Below, piece after piece: positions 19,360 through 28,262 of a stretch of 64,000 nt of DNA; within the stretch, counting starts at the first letter, position 1; every line of letters starts with the position of its first letter. Origin of the DNA: Bacillus atrophaeus. Lineage in GTDB: Bacteria; Bacillota; Bacilli; Bacillales; Bacillaceae. The stretch covers positions 310,001-374,000 of the forward strand of contig NZ_LSBB01000001.1 in the NCBI RefSeq assembly GCF_001584335.1, read 5' to 3'. The notes beneath the pieces were generated by a model. The model made no database searches. It was not told the DNA's origin and saw only the letters and a program-made list of their open reading frames with translations. A program made the position numbers and the translations under genes.

Positions 19360-19527
19360 TTATCTTCACTCCTATATCTCTTCATTATGCCTACACTATA
19401 CCATAGTTTATCCGATTCTTCTGTGTAGAAACCTTGAATATCTCTTCGTATAATCTTTGAAAGTCAGAGGGAAACTATAAGAAGATTTTCAGTTGATTAA
19501 ATTAGTTAGAAAAATAAGATTTTTAAA

Positions 19528-19541
19528 TGAAAGCGCTATAA
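19528..19541. promoter_or_regulatory. cre site (CcpA binding) upstream of pta
   Basis: TGAAAGCGCTATAA matches the cre consensus TGWAANCGNTNWCA with one mismatch. Its centre lies about 55 bp upstream of the predicted pta start point, the distance at which CcpA is known to activate pta in B. subtilis. Confidence 0.85.
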
Positions 19542-19555
19542 TAAAAGTTGGTTAT

Positions 19556-19583
19556 TTGAATTTAGCTGGAAGAAGAGTATGCT
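19556..19583 (+). promoter_or_regulatory. Sigma-A promoter of pta
   Basis: TTGAAT (19556-19561) and TATGCT (19578-19583) are separated by 16 bp, with the cre site upstream. Confidence 0.7.
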
Positions 19584-19625
19584 AATAAAAGAAAGCGTTT
19601 TTTGCAAATTCAAGGAGGGTATATT

Positions 19626-20597
19626 GTGGCAGATTTATTTTCAACAGTGCAAGAAAAAGTAGCAGGAAAAGGCGTGAAAATCGTATTTCCTGAAGGTTTA
19701 GATGAACGTATTTTAATAGCGGTAAACAACCTTGCCGGAAACAAAGTGCTTCAGCCAATCGTGATCGGCAGTGAAAATGAGATTCAAGCTAAAGCGAAAG
19801 AATTGAATTTAACGCTTGAAGGCGTTGATATTTATGATCCACATACATATGAAGGAATGGAAGACCTTGTACAGGCTTTCGTTGAACGCCGAAAAGGGAA
19901 AGCAACGGAAGAACAAGCTCGTAAAGCTCTTTTAGACGAAAACTACTTCGGCACGATGCTTGTGTACAAAGGTCTTGCGCACGGGCTTGTCAGCGGAGCG
20001 GCTCATTCAACAGCAGACACAGTGCGCCCTGCTCTTCAAATTATCAAAACAAAAGAAGGCGTGAAAAAAACCTCCGGCGTATTCATCATGGCGCGCGGCG
20101 ACGAACAATATGTATTTGCGGATTGCGCGATCAACATTGCACCTGACAGCCAGGACCTTGCTGAAATTGCAATCGAAAGCGCCAATACGGCTAAAATGTT
20201 CAACATCGAGCCTCGGGTAGCAATGCTAAGCTTCTCTACAAAAGGCTCAGCGAAGTCAGATGAGACTGAAAAAGTAGCAGAAGCGGTGAAAATCGCAAAA
20301 GAAAAAGCGCCTGAGCTTACTCTTGACGGCGAATTCCAATTTGACGCGGCATTTGTGCCTTCTGTCGCTGAGAAAAAAGCGCCGGATTCCGAAATCAAAG
20401 GTGATGCGAACGTATTCGTATTCCCAAGCCTTGAAGCAGGAAACATCGGCTATAAAATCGCACAGCGTCTGGGCAACTTTGAAGCGGTAGGACCGATTTT
20501 ACAAGGCTTAAACATGCCTGTTAACGACCTTTCAAGAGGCTGTAACGCAGAGGATGTTTACAACCTTGCCCTTATTACGGCAGTTCAAGCGCTGTAA
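19626..20597 (+). CDS. pta: Phosphate acetyltransferase
   Basis: A 323-residue enzyme that interconverts acetyl-CoA and acetyl phosphate, the first step of overflow metabolism to acetate. It has the short, single-domain form typical of Firmicutes: KIVFPEGLDERIL at the N-terminus, GLVSGAAHSTADTVRPALQ around residue 120, and the C-terminal NVFVFPSLEAGNIGYKIAQR and GLNMPVNDLSRGC active-site motifs. Start GTG 19626 (MADLFSTVQEK) follows AAGGAGGG and gives the length of the 168 protein. Carbon-source activation through the upstream cre site is expected. Confidence 0.97.
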   Translation: MADLFSTVQEKVAGKGVKIVFPEGLDERILIAVNNLAGNKVLQPIVIGSENEIQAKAKELNLTLEGVDIYDPHTYEGMEDLVQAFVERRKGKATEEQARKALLDENYFGTMLVYKGLAHGLVSGAAHSTADTVRPALQIIKTKEGVKKTSGVFIMARGDEQYVFADCAINIAPDSQDLAEIAIESANTAKMFNIEPRVAMLSFSTKGSAKSDETEKVAEAVKIAKEKAPELTLDGEFQFDAAFVPSVAEKKAPDSEIKGDANVFVFPSLEAGNIGYKIAQRLGNFEAVGPILQGLNMPVNDLSRGCNAEDVYNLALITAVQAL

Positions 20598-20599
20598 TA

Positions 20600-20641
20600 A
20601 TAGAAAGCAGCAGCTCCCGCATGGCGGGGGCTGCTTTTTTA
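20600..20641 (+). terminator. Terminator of pta
   Basis: AGCAGCTCCCGC and GCGGGGGCTGCT form a long GC-rich stem followed by TTTTTT. The next ~165 bp up to the YeiH gene contain only an unsupported 56-codon minus-strand frame without a ribosome binding site. Confidence 0.92.
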
Positions 20642-20808
20642 TGACTGCAAGCTTTTTTGATAGGCGGTTGCATAATGGCTGGCGCCTGACTTCGCATCAA
20701 GCACATCATCCGGGGGAAGGTGATCTCTGCTTTTTCCTTCTTTAACGTTTCGTGTCACCCCGAGACAAAGTGGAAAACCACTTACACCTAAAAACGAAAG
20801 CGATTTCA

Positions 20809-21798
20809 TTATATAAGGAGGAAAACAATCACATAACCAAACAATGATAACAGAACCGAGCCGATGAGACCGGCTGCCAGCGCCCTCCCTCCATTTTCTT
20901 GAAACTCGGAAACATGCACCTTTAAACCAAGCCCGGCCATGGCCATACCGATCAGAAAATAAGAAACGCTCACAATCTGTTCCGCCTGCGCTTCCGGAAT
21001 CATACCAGACGTATGAAAAGCGCTCATCGCCAGAAAACCAAGAATAAACCAAGGAATCGGCAAAGAAGTAAATGAAAGCTTCCCGGCTCCCTTTTTCCTC
21101 TGCGTCATCATGCCGAGTATCAGCGCGACAGGCACCAGTAAGGCGACTCTTGTGAGCTTTACGATAATCGCCATATCGACAGCATCGCTGCCGCCGGCGG
21201 CAGCGGCAGCCACAACATGTGCGACCTCATGAAGAGTTCCGCCGGCAAATGCGCCGAAAGCGCCGGGTGCCAACCCGATGATTGAATAAATCACTGTATA
21301 GATGACGGTAAACAGGGTGCCTAATAAAGAAACGGCCGCTGCGCTTATTGCCGTCTCGTTATCATTTGCTTTAATCTGCGGGGCGATGGCAACGACAGCG
21401 GCAGCTCCGCAAATGGCAGTCCCGCAAGCTGTCAAGATGCTGAGTTTTTGATCAACGCGAAACCAGCGGGACAGGATATACACTGCGGCTAATGAAAAAG
21501 TCATACTAAAGACCGCGACAAAGAATACGTTTGCGCCCGCATGATAAATATCCGTCAGATTCAGCCTCATGCCGAGCAATATAATGCCTAATCTCAGAAG
21601 ATGCTTACTGGAGAAAGAAATTCCGGGCTGTAACGTTTTCTTTGTGCCGAAAATAGAACGAAACATGATGCCGAGCATCATCGCGATCACAAGGGGCCCC
21701 AGCATGGATAAGAAAGGCAGCCGGACGGCCCAAACACTTGAGAGGGCAAGGACGGCGGTAAGCGCCAGCCCGTGTATAAGAGAAAATGAGGTGCGCAT
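20809..21798 (-). CDS. YeiH-family (UPF0324) membrane protein, putative sulfur-compound exporter
   Basis: A 329-residue polytopic membrane protein with about ten helices. LRLGIILLGMRLNLTDI, ILTACGTAICGAAAVVAIAP and AGGTLHEVAHVVAAAAAGG are strong UPF0324/YeiH signatures. Family members such as TauZ and E. coli YeiH are linked to sulfate or sulfite export and sit beside CysL/YeiE-type regulators. That is the arrangement here, with a divergent LysR gene 112 bp away. Transport of sulfite or sulfate is inferred. RBS GGAAGTG precedes ATG 21798. I do not recall a gene between pta and cysL in 168. Confidence 0.82.
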   Translation of the reverse strand: MRTSFSLIHGLALTAVLALSSVWAVRLPFLSMLGPLVIAMMLGIMFRSIFGTKKTLQPGISFSSKHLLRLGIILLGMRLNLTDIYHAGANVFFVAVFSMTFSLAAVYILSRWFRVDQKLSILTACGTAICGAAAVVAIAPQIKANDNETAISAAAVSLLGTLFTVIYTVIYSIIGLAPGAFGAFAGGTLHEVAHVVAAAAAGGSDAVDMAIIVKLTRVALLVPVALILGMMTQRKKGAGKLSFTSLPIPWFILGFLAMSAFHTSGMIPEAQAEQIVSVSYFLIGMAMAGLGLKVHVSEFQENGGRALAAGLIGSVLLSLFGYVIVFLLI

Positions 21799-21910
21799 AG
21801 GTTACACTTCCTTCATTGGTATAGCTTCACTTTACAGGGGTTTATATCATTAGTAAAATACAGTTAAATGATTGTAATGATAAAAAGTATTAATGATTGA
21901 GGTGGAAGCT

Positions 21911-22798
21911 TTGTATTATGGCGAACTGAAAACGTTCATCGCTGTTGTGGAAGAAAAAAATTTCACAAAAGCGGCGCAAAAGCTGATGATTTCTCAGCCG
22001 AGTGTCAGTCTGCATATCAAAAACCTGGAAAAAGAGTTTCAGACCGCGCTGCTCAACCGGTCGCCGAAGCATTTTACCACGACGCCGACAGGAGACATCT
22101 TGTATCAGAGGGCAAAGCAAATGGTTTTTCTATATGACCAGGCCAAATCAGAGATATATGCACACCATCATTATGTGAAAGGCGAGTTGAAAATCGCTGC
22201 CAGCTTCACCATCGGAGAGTATATTCTGCCGCCGATTCTTGCCCAGCTGATTAAGGCGTATCCAGAGCTGAATGTGGACGTAATGATCGGAAATACAGAA
22301 GAAGTGAGTGAACGTGTAAGGATGCTTCAAGCGGATATTGGGCTGATTGAGGGACACACGGGAGAGAATGAACTGGAGATTCAGCCTTTTATGGAGGATG
22401 AACTATGTATCGCCGCGCCGAACCAGCACCCATTGGCCGGGAGAAAAAACATCCCCATCAATGATTTGCAAAACGAAGCATGGATCACAAGAGAAAAGGG
22501 CTCAGGCACGCGGGAATACTTGGATCATGTGCTGGCCTCAAACGGTCTGCGGCCGAAGTCCATGATGACCATCAGCAGCAACCAAGGTGTAAAAGAAGCC
22601 GTTATCAGCGGAATGGGGCTGTCCGTTTTATCAAGAAGCGTACTGCAAAAGGACTTGGCATATCAAAGCATTTCGGTGCTCAACGTCAAAGGCTTTGCTT
22701 TAAAACGCAAGCTTTCATACATCCAATCTCCTATTATGGAGAATACGAAGAACAAAGAAATCTTTATCACCCTGCTCAAAAGCAATTTTCAATCATAA
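21911..22798 (+). CDS. cysL: LysR-type regulator, probably CysL
   Basis: A 295-residue LysR protein with a winged helix at residues 1-60 (TFIAVVEEKNFTKAAQKLMISQPSVSLHIKNLE) and a periplasmic-binding-like effector domain. Its position next to pta and lipL is that of cysL (ywfK), the activator of the sulfite reductase genes cysJI in 168. The divergent YeiH gene supports a sulfur role. TTG 21911 is chosen: GAGGTGG lies six bases upstream and the helix-turn-helix then starts at the usual residue. The ATG 21893 frame start would place that ribosome binding site inside the coding region. Confidence 0.72.
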   Translation: MYYGELKTFIAVVEEKNFTKAAQKLMISQPSVSLHIKNLEKEFQTALLNRSPKHFTTTPTGDILYQRAKQMVFLYDQAKSEIYAHHHYVKGELKIAASFTIGEYILPPILAQLIKAYPELNVDVMIGNTEEVSERVRMLQADIGLIEGHTGENELEIQPFMEDELCIAAPNQHPLAGRKNIPINDLQNEAWITREKGSGTREYLDHVLASNGLRPKSMMTISSNQGVKEAVISGMGLSVLSRSVLQKDLAYQSISVLNVKGFALKRKLSYIQSPIMENTKNKEIFITLLKSNFQS

Positions 22799-22856
22799 CG
22801 GCTGAAATGATATAATAGTCTCGATCATAAACCTACAACGAAAGGGTTTTACATAG

Positions 22857-23702
22857 ATGGCGAAGCAACCGATTGACCTATTGATGCAGCCGAGGTGGAG
22901 AATAATTGACCAATCCAGTCTCGGCCCATATTTTGACGCAAAACAATCATTTGCGATGGACGATACGCTGTGCGCGTCTGTCGGCAAAGGACTATCGCCG
23001 GCGACAGCCCGTTCTTGGGTGCACCACCAAACCATTGTTCTCGGCATTCAGGACACAAGGCTGCCGTATTTGGAAGACGGCGTAAGATTATTAGAAAACG
23101 AGGGTTATCGCGTCATTGTCCGGAACTCAGGCGGTCTCGCAGTCGTTTTGGATGAGGGCGTCCTGAACATTTCACTCATATTTGAAGACCAAAAAAAGGG
23201 GATCGACATAGACAGAGGCTACGAAGCGATGGTCGAGCTGATGAAACGTATGCTGAAATCATATGAGGCGAAGATTGAGGCGTACGAAATTGAAGGCTCA
23301 TACTGTCCGGGAAGCTATGACCTCAGCATCGGCGGCAAAAAATTTGCCGGCATTTCCCAACGGCGCCTTCGCGGCGGGGTTGCTGTCCAGATTTACCTTT
23401 GCGCTGATAAAAGCGGAAGCGAACGGGCTGATCTGATCAGGCGATTCTATCAAGCCGCCCTGAAAGATAAATCAAATGACGTAAAAGGAGTCTACCCCGA
23501 TATACGTCCGGAAACAATGGCTTCCTTAAGCGAACTGCTGCAAACGGATATCACCGTTCAAGATTTAATGCTGTCGTTACTCACAGAGTTAAAACAACTG
23601 GGCAGCCACCTCTATTCGGCAGGATTAACAATAGATGAAGAGCTGGAGTTTGAGAAAAATCTTGTCCGGATGGTCGAGCGGAATGAAAAAGTGTTTGGTT
23701 AA
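22857..23702 (+). CDS. lipL: Octanoyl-[GcvH]:protein N-octanoyltransferase LipL
   Basis: A 281-residue amidotransferase that moves the octanoyl group from GcvH to E2 subunits of 2-oxoacid dehydrogenases in lipoate assembly. Cys150 in [28 protein letters not shown] is the catalytic residue and matches the numbering of the 168 enzyme. The fold is that of the LplA/LipB family. ATG 22857 follows GAAAGGG. Followed by a terminator. Confidence 0.94.
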   Translation: MAKQPIDLLMQPRWRIIDQSSLGPYFDAKQSFAMDDTLCASVGKGLSPATARSWVHHQTIVLGIQDTRLPYLEDGVRLLENEGYRVIVRNSGGLAVVLDEGVLNISLIFEDQKKGIDIDRGYEAMVELMKRMLKSYEAKIEAYEIEGSYCPGSYDLSIGGKKFAGISQRRLRGGVAVQIYLCADKSGSERADLIRRFYQAALKDKSNDVKGVYPDIRPETMASLSELLQTDITVQDLMLSLLTELKQLGSHLYSAGLTIDEELEFEKNLVRMVERNEKVFG

Positions 23703-23720
23703 GTAAATAGAGAAATGCTG

Positions 23721-23750
23721 AAAGCTTGGAATGGTTCCAGGCTTTTTTAT
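23721..23750 (+). terminator. Terminator of lipL
   Basis: AAAGCTTGGAA and TTCCAGGCTTTTTT form an imperfect stem with a T tract. The following ~200 bp to ywfM contain nothing else I can identify. Confidence 0.75.
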
Positions 23751-23951
23751 ATGATGTTTTGGATGACCTTCTTTCTGCGAGAGCATATATCCTGATAAAG
23801 CGTCTTTTCATCATTAGACGGCTGCATTCCCGATAGTGATTCAATGCCTTTCCTTCCTTTGGATAACTATTTCTTGCAAACGGACAAAAATGCAAACCGG
23901 AAAAGCGATAAAATAAAAGAACCAATCTCAGGATAAAAAGGGGAGATACAT

Positions 23952-24842
23952 ATGAAAGGCAATCTTTATAGTTTGTTTGTGCTTGCGGCGGCTTTCTTTT
24001 GGGGCACAACAGGCACTGTGCAGGCTTTGGCCCCAGAAGAGTCAACTCCGCTGGCCTTTGGAGCAATCAGACTGTTGATAGGAGGCAGCGCAATGCTTCT
24101 GGTCGTTTTTATAAGCGGAAAGCTTGATGTGAAGAACTGGTCGTGGCGATTGTTTTTTTTTGCCGCAGTCTGCATGGCTTGTTATCAGCCGTTTTTTTTC
24201 ACCGCCGTTAAAGAGACGGGAATCGCCGTGGGCACTGTCATTGCGATCGGGAGCGCCCCTGTTATAGCCGGAAGTTTGGAATGGGCTGTTTTAAAAAAAC
24301 GTCCGCAAAAGTCATGGTGGGCCGCTACGATTCTGGCTCTTGCCGGATGCTGGCTGTTGTTCGCCGACAGTTCTGCTGTTCATGTTGAACTTACTGGTGT
24401 CATTCTGGCTCTGGGAGCGGGCGTGTCTTTTGCGGGCTACACGTTAATCAGTAAGTCGTTGATAAAAAACCAATCTCCCGAAGCTTCGGCAGCCGTTATC
24501 TTTATGATCAGCGCATTGTTGCTTTCACCGCTTTTATTGCAGGAAGATACGGCTTGGATACTCACAGGGCGAGGAGCCGGCGTAAGCCTTTATATAGGGA
24601 TCATCGCGACATGTGCGGCTTACTTTATGTTTACAAAAGGGCTGACAGCCGTCCCCGCTTCCGCTGCGGTCACGTTATCCTTGGCAGAGCCGCTGACAGC
24701 GTCGTTATTGGGGGTTTTCTTTATCGGTGAGATGCTGACGCTTTCCTCATGGATTGGAATCGCCCTTATGCTGTTAGGGTTACTGGTGATCTCCGTGTCA
24801 CCGCGTAAACATGAGCCGGCAGGAAGCGTTCATGTGTCTTAA
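23952..24842 (+). CDS. ywfM: EamA (DMT) transporter YwfM
   Basis: A 296-residue transporter with ten predicted helices and two EamA repeats. AFFWGTTGTVQAL and the later LSLAEPLTASLLGVFFIGEMLT are characteristic of the two halves. Members export metabolites such as amino acids; the substrate is unknown. RBS AAAGGGGAG lies eight bases before ATG 23952. It has a tail-to-tail terminator with rsfA. Confidence 0.85.
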   Translation: MKGNLYSLFVLAAAFFWGTTGTVQALAPEESTPLAFGAIRLLIGGSAMLLVVFISGKLDVKNWSWRLFFFAAVCMACYQPFFFTAVKETGIAVGTVIAIGSAPVIAGSLEWAVLKKRPQKSWWAATILALAGCWLLFADSSAVHVELTGVILALGAGVSFAGYTLISKSLIKNQSPEASAAVIFMISALLLSPLLLQEDTAWILTGRGAGVSLYIGIIATCAAYFMFTKGLTAVPASAAVTLSLAEPLTASLLGVFFIGEMLTLSSWIGIALMLLGLLVISVSPRKHEPAGSVHVS

Positions 24843-24884
24843 TAGATTCACGTGTACCTTAATATAAAACAATAAAGAACACAA

Positions 24885-24926
24885 AAGGTGAAAACCCCCT
24901 TTTCACAATATAAAAGGGGGTTTTTG
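24885..24926. terminator. Bidirectional terminator between ywfM and rsfA
   Basis: AAAACCCCCTTTT and AAAAGGGGGTTTTT form a perfect 13-bp stem with an 8-nt loop, symmetric for both directions. Confidence 0.92.
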
Positions 24927-25700
24927 CTATTCGGCCATTTTTTCTAGATTTCCGTTCCGATCCATCTTAAATGATGGTGAGGCATGTTCATCTTCTTCAA
25001 ATAAAACTAGTTTTCTGGCTCTATTCATGATTCTGACAAGGGTTTCGTAGTCTTCCTGGATCGTTGTGTGATCCTTTTCAAGCTTTTGAACCTCTGTTTC
25101 AAGCTGTTCGATTTTGCTTTGTAATTCTTTGTTTTCCTGTTTTAAACGATCATTTTCCATCTTAAATGCCGATGATTGTTCACTGTTGCCTTGATAACCC
25201 TGTAAAAAGCGGATGACATCGTCCATCGTCATCTCCGGCGCCGCTGATTGAGGAGACAATAAGTGTGATAGACTAGCTAACTCTTCCTTAAAACTTTCAT
25301 CTACATAAGGCATATGTTCACCTGTCATAACAGGAACCTGAGTCTCTTCCGGCGCCGCTGCCTCGGTTTGAACGGGTTCTTGTACGGCTGGTTCATTGAT
25401 CGCCTCAGTCTCAACTGCCGGCGGCTGATATAATAAACGTTTTTTCGCAGGCTGGCCGTTTCCGAGAGCCCTCATTCGCTGTTTTCGCTGTTTTTTGGCA
25501 AGCTGAAGAGCTTTTTCATATTGATGCCGGACAACGGCGTTCCACCTGAACCCGCAGGCCGCAGATGTGCGGTTTAATTTATCGCCGACTTCTTCAAAGG
25601 CGTTCAACTGAGTGCTTCCTTCTCGTACATGCCGCAGCACGGTTTCGGCAAGCAGCAAATCATTTTCTTCTGACCAAGCGTCTTGACGTTGTTTTGTCAT
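24927..25700 (-). CDS. rsfA: Prespore regulator RsfA
   Basis: A 257-residue transcription factor. Residues 5-65 carry a Myb/SANT-like helix-turn-helix ([21 protein letters not shown], then [22 protein letters not shown]). A variable Pro/Glu-rich linker follows, then a long coiled coil at about 175-230 ([19 protein letters not shown]). In B. subtilis RsfA is made under sigma-F and modulates sigma-F genes such as spoIIR. ATG 25700 follows GGGGGTTGAGATCC, a weak ribosome binding site. Confidence 0.92.
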   Translation of the reverse strand: MTKQRQDAWSEENDLLLAETVLRHVREGSTQLNAFEEVGDKLNRTSAACGFRWNAVVRHQYEKALQLAKKQRKQRMRALGNGQPAKKRLLYQPPAVETEAINEPAVQEPVQTEAAAPEETQVPVMTGEHMPYVDESFKEELASLSHLLSPQSAAPEMTMDDVIRFLQGYQGNSEQSSAFKMENDRLKQENKELQSKIEQLETEVQKLEKDHTTIQEDYETLVRIMNRARKLVLFEEDEHASPSFKMDRNGNLEKMAE

Positions 25701-25805
25701 TGGATCTCAACCCCCAAATATTCTTTTGATGATATTAGAATGTCCAGATTGGAAAATATTTATACAAGGTTGCTGAAAGAATAGGAGATACGGAGGAAAA
25801 ACGCG

Positions 25806-25907
25806 ATGAGGCGGGATTTTACTAAGACTGCTTGCGGGAATTGGCGAATCCTTGTACAATTAAGAGTGATGTTATTTTTTAAGAGCGTATTTAAATGTTT
25901 GACATAG
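25806..25907 (+). CDS. Possible 33-residue peptide
   Basis: ATG 25806 is preceded by ACGGAGGAAAA at good spacing, and the frame runs 33 codons, basic and hydrophobic (MRRDFTKTACGNW at its start). It lies in the ~240-bp gap between rsfA and the next gene. No homologue is known to me. The support is only the ribosome binding site and frame, so it may be spurious. Confidence 0.25.
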   Translation: MRRDFTKTACGNWRILVQLRVMLFFKSVFKCLT

Positions 25908-25937
25908 ATGAACATAGAATGAAGGGAAGCGTACGTC

Positions 25938-26159
25938 ATGGCTAATGAATTTCGAGTGTGTGATGATTGCCAAGCCACAAATATCAAAACATTGCTGCCG
26001 CGTTTAAAAGAAGTGGACCCGGATGCCAAAGTGGAAGTAGGCTGCCAATCTTATTGCGGTCCCGGGCGGAAAAAATCGTTTGCTTTTGTGAACAATCGTC
26101 CGCTGTCAGCTCCGAATGAGGATGAGCTGCTTGAAAAAGTAAAAAAGAAAATAAAATAA
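25938..26159 (+). CDS. Small Cys-containing protein (DUF1450-like)
   Basis: A 73-residue soluble protein with four cysteines: CDDC near the N-terminus and CQSYC in the middle. The [21 protein letters not shown] stretch resembles the CLSYC/LVNG pattern of DUF1450 (YuzB family), whose members look like small thioredoxin-fold ferredoxins that may bind an Fe-S cluster or metal. Function is unknown. ATG 25938 follows GAAGGGAAG. Followed by a terminator. The gene lies in the ywz region between rsfA and ywfO. Confidence 0.75.
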   Translation: MANEFRVCDDCQATNIKTLLPRLKEVDPDAKVEVGCQSYCGPGRKKSFAFVNNRPLSAPNEDELLEKVKKKIK

Positions 26160-26179
26160 CGAAAAGTTGTTTTTTTAAC

Positions 26180-26207
26180 AGCCTCGGCCCATGGGTCAGG
26201 CTTTTTT
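26180..26207 (+). terminator. Terminator of the DUF1450-like gene
   Basis: AGCCT...AGGCT with an inner GGCCCATGGGTC stem is followed by TTTTTT. Confidence 0.75.
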
Positions 26208-26324
26208 GCTTCATAAAAAGCGTTTTTCAGTAAACTGGAACAAAACGCCGGACAAATTCAAGGATGTTTTCAAAGAATAGAGCCGATATAATAGAAGCAT
26301 GGCTAAAAAAAAGAGGGAATGACG

Positions 26325-27626
26325 ATGGCGTATCCAAATGGAAAATTATCAGAAGAAAAAGTGTTTAAAGATCCGGTGCACCGCTATGTGCATGTCCGGG
26401 ACAAGCTGATATGGGATTTAATCGGAACCCGTGAATTTCAGCGGCTGCGCCGGATTAAACAGCTCGGCACGACCTATTTGACGTTTCATGGAGCTGAACA
26501 CAGCCGTTTTAACCATTCTCTCGGTGTCTATGAGATTGTCAGAAGAATGGTTGACGATGTCTTTAAAGGCCGGCCGGAATGGGATGACAGTGAGCGTGAA
26601 CTCTGCCTGAGCGCCGCGCTGCTCCACGATTTGGGGCACGGGCCGTTTTCACATTCATTTGAGAAAGTCTTTCATCTTGACCATGAAGATTTTACAAGGG
26701 ACATTATTTTGGGAGATACGGAAGTCAACCAGGTTCTCAAAAAAGTAAGTCCCGATTTCCCGCGGGATGTCGCTGAAGTCATTGCCAAAACATATAAGAA
26801 TAAGCAAGTGGTCAGCCTGATTTCGAGTCAGATTGACGCGGACCGCATGGATTACCTTCAGCGGGACGCCTATTACACGGGTGTGAGCTATGGCCACTTT
26901 GATATGGAGCGGATTCTTCGGGTCATGCGCCCGCGCGAGGATCAGATTGTGATTAAACAGAGCGGGATGCATGCTGTCGAAGATTATATTATGAGCCGTT
27001 ATCAAATGTACTGGCAGGTCTATTTCCACCCGGTCACCCGGAGTGCCGAAGTCATTTTGACAAAAATCCTGCACAGAGCAAAGCAGCTGCATGAGGAAGG
27101 CTATATCTTCACGCATGCTCCGGTTCATTTTTACTCGATTTTTGAAGGGAATTTGACGCTTGAGGATTATCTGAAGCTGGATGAGTCGATTATCCTGTAC
27201 TATTTTCAGGCTTGGGAAGAAGAAGAGGACGCGATTCTGTCCGACCTTTGCCGCAGATTTATTAACCGCCAGCTTTTCCAATACGTTGAATTTAATCCAA
27301 ATGAAGAAATGACGGCTTACTTTGAGTTGACAGCTTTGTTCAAAGAGGCGGGGATTGACCCGGGCTATTATTTGGTTGTCGATTCTTCGTCCGACCTGCC
27401 GTATGATTTTTACCGGCCGGGAGAGGAAGAAGAGCGTCTGCCGATTCACCTCTTAACGCAAAGCGGGCAAATTAAAGAATTGTCCAGACAGTCAGCCATC
27501 GTTGACTCGATTTCGGGGAAAAGACGGACCGACCATAAGCTGTATTTTCCGATGGACCTTATTACCGGCGGATCAGAAAACAGGGAAGCGAAAATGAAAA
27601 TCCAGCAGCTGCTGGGACTGACATAG
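26325..27626 (+). CDS. ywfO: HD-domain phosphohydrolase YwfO
   Basis: A 433-residue HD superfamily hydrolase related to dNTP triphosphohydrolases and SAMHD1. Metal-binding motifs are AEHSRFNHSLGVYEI (His), LLHDLGHGPFSHSFE (His-Asp) and SQIDADRMDYLQRDA (distal Asp). The C-terminal ~100 residues are family-specific. Orthologues hydrolyse dNTPs; exact specificity cannot be read. ATG 26325 is chosen over ATG 26319 because AGAGGGA is better spaced, and it gives the 433-residue length of the 168 protein. ywgA follows after 34 bp, probably in the same operon. Confidence 0.88.
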   Translation: MAYPNGKLSEEKVFKDPVHRYVHVRDKLIWDLIGTREFQRLRRIKQLGTTYLTFHGAEHSRFNHSLGVYEIVRRMVDDVFKGRPEWDDSERELCLSAALLHDLGHGPFSHSFEKVFHLDHEDFTRDIILGDTEVNQVLKKVSPDFPRDVAEVIAKTYKNKQVVSLISSQIDADRMDYLQRDAYYTGVSYGHFDMERILRVMRPREDQIVIKQSGMHAVEDYIMSRYQMYWQVYFHPVTRSAEVILTKILHRAKQLHEEGYIFTHAPVHFYSIFEGNLTLEDYLKLDESIILYYFQAWEEEEDAILSDLCRRFINRQLFQYVEFNPNEEMTAYFELTALFKEAGIDPGYYLVVDSSSDLPYDFYRPGEEEERLPIHLLTQSGQIKELSRQSAIVDSISGKRRTDHKLYFPMDLITGGSENREAKMKIQQLLGLT

Positions 27627-27660
27627 AGATGTAATGAAGGAAAAAGGAGATGTCGGGGAT

Positions 27661-28161
27661 TTGTTGAAAGAACATGCAAAACTGATGAAGGTGTTCTCGG
27701 ATTCTGGAGAAATCGTCGGGCGGAAGAAGCTGCAAAAGATGATTTATATCGCTAAGAAAATGCAGTACCCCTTTTATGAAAAATACGATTTTCACTTTTA
27801 CGGCCCTTATTCTGAGGAACTGACACTTCAAATAGAAGAGCTGTGCAACCTCGGATTTCTGCATGAGGTCAAAGAGAAAAAGGGCGGTTATTTTCAATAC
27901 CGCTATTCGCTGACGGACACGGGGGCGGAGTTCTTGCATCACGCTGAACTTGATATGCCCGATATGAAGGAGTATATCGACCGCGTCAACAGCCGTTCAT
28001 CACGGTTTTTGGAGCTTGTCTCCACGATTATGTACTTTGACGGGCTTGAGGCTGAGGAGAAGAAAAATAAGGTGTTCACCATTAAAAGCAAGCTGAAATA
28101 TACAAACGAAGAATATGACGAAGCGCTTCAATACATAGAGGAACTGAAGCAGATTTGTTAA
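27661..28161 (+). CDS. ywgA: YwgA family protein
   Basis: A 166-residue soluble protein. GRKKLQKMIYIAKKMQYPFYEKYDFHFYGPYSEEL is a strongly conserved-looking core with a winged-helix feel (YSLTDTGAEFLHHAE). Function is unknown, and relatives resemble antitoxin/GepA-like 'YwgA' domains. TTG 27661 is chosen because the AAAGGAGATG ribosome binding site lies about ten bases upstream; ATG 27634 precedes that site and has no good one of its own. Downstream of ywfO, then two terminators. Confidence 0.75.
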   Translation: MLKEHAKLMKVFSDSGEIVGRKKLQKMIYIAKKMQYPFYEKYDFHFYGPYSEELTLQIEELCNLGFLHEVKEKKGGYFQYRYSLTDTGAEFLHHAELDMPDMKEYIDRVNSRSSRFLELVSTIMYFDGLEAEEKKNKVFTIKSKLKYTNEEYDEALQYIEELKQIC

Positions 28162-28165
28162 TGGA

Positions 28166-28211
28166 AAGGCAAAAGAACAGGGGATGCGCCCGTTTCTTTT
28201 GCCTTTTTTAT
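28166..28211 (+). terminator. Terminator of ywgA
   Basis: AAAGGCAAAAGAAC and GTTTCTTTTGCCTTTTTT arms make a long stem with a T tract. Confidence 0.88.
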
Positions 28212-28221
28212 TTCTCTCTGA

Positions 28222-28262
28222 CAAGAAAAAACCAGTCCGCTGTAAAACGGGCTGGTTTTCAT
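28222..28262 (-). terminator. Terminator of the amino-acid permease gene
   Basis: On the minus strand, AAAACCAGCCCG and CGGACTGGTTTTTT form a stem directly after the permease stop codon. Confidence 0.85.

Noticed and set aside
20639..20809. 56-codon minus-strand frame after the YeiH gene (MKSLSFLGVSG)
   Set aside because: Upstream bases are the complement of a ribosome binding site rather than one, and no homology is recognised. It is kept only as an unsupported frame.
23750..23950. Minus-strand frame in the lipL-ywfM gap
   Set aside because: The frame runs through the terminator and both neighbouring genes, so it is not a plausible gene.
26655..27449. 264-codon minus-strand ORF
   Set aside because: It is antisense to ywfO, whose HD motifs are clear. 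The long frame is a codon-usage shadow.
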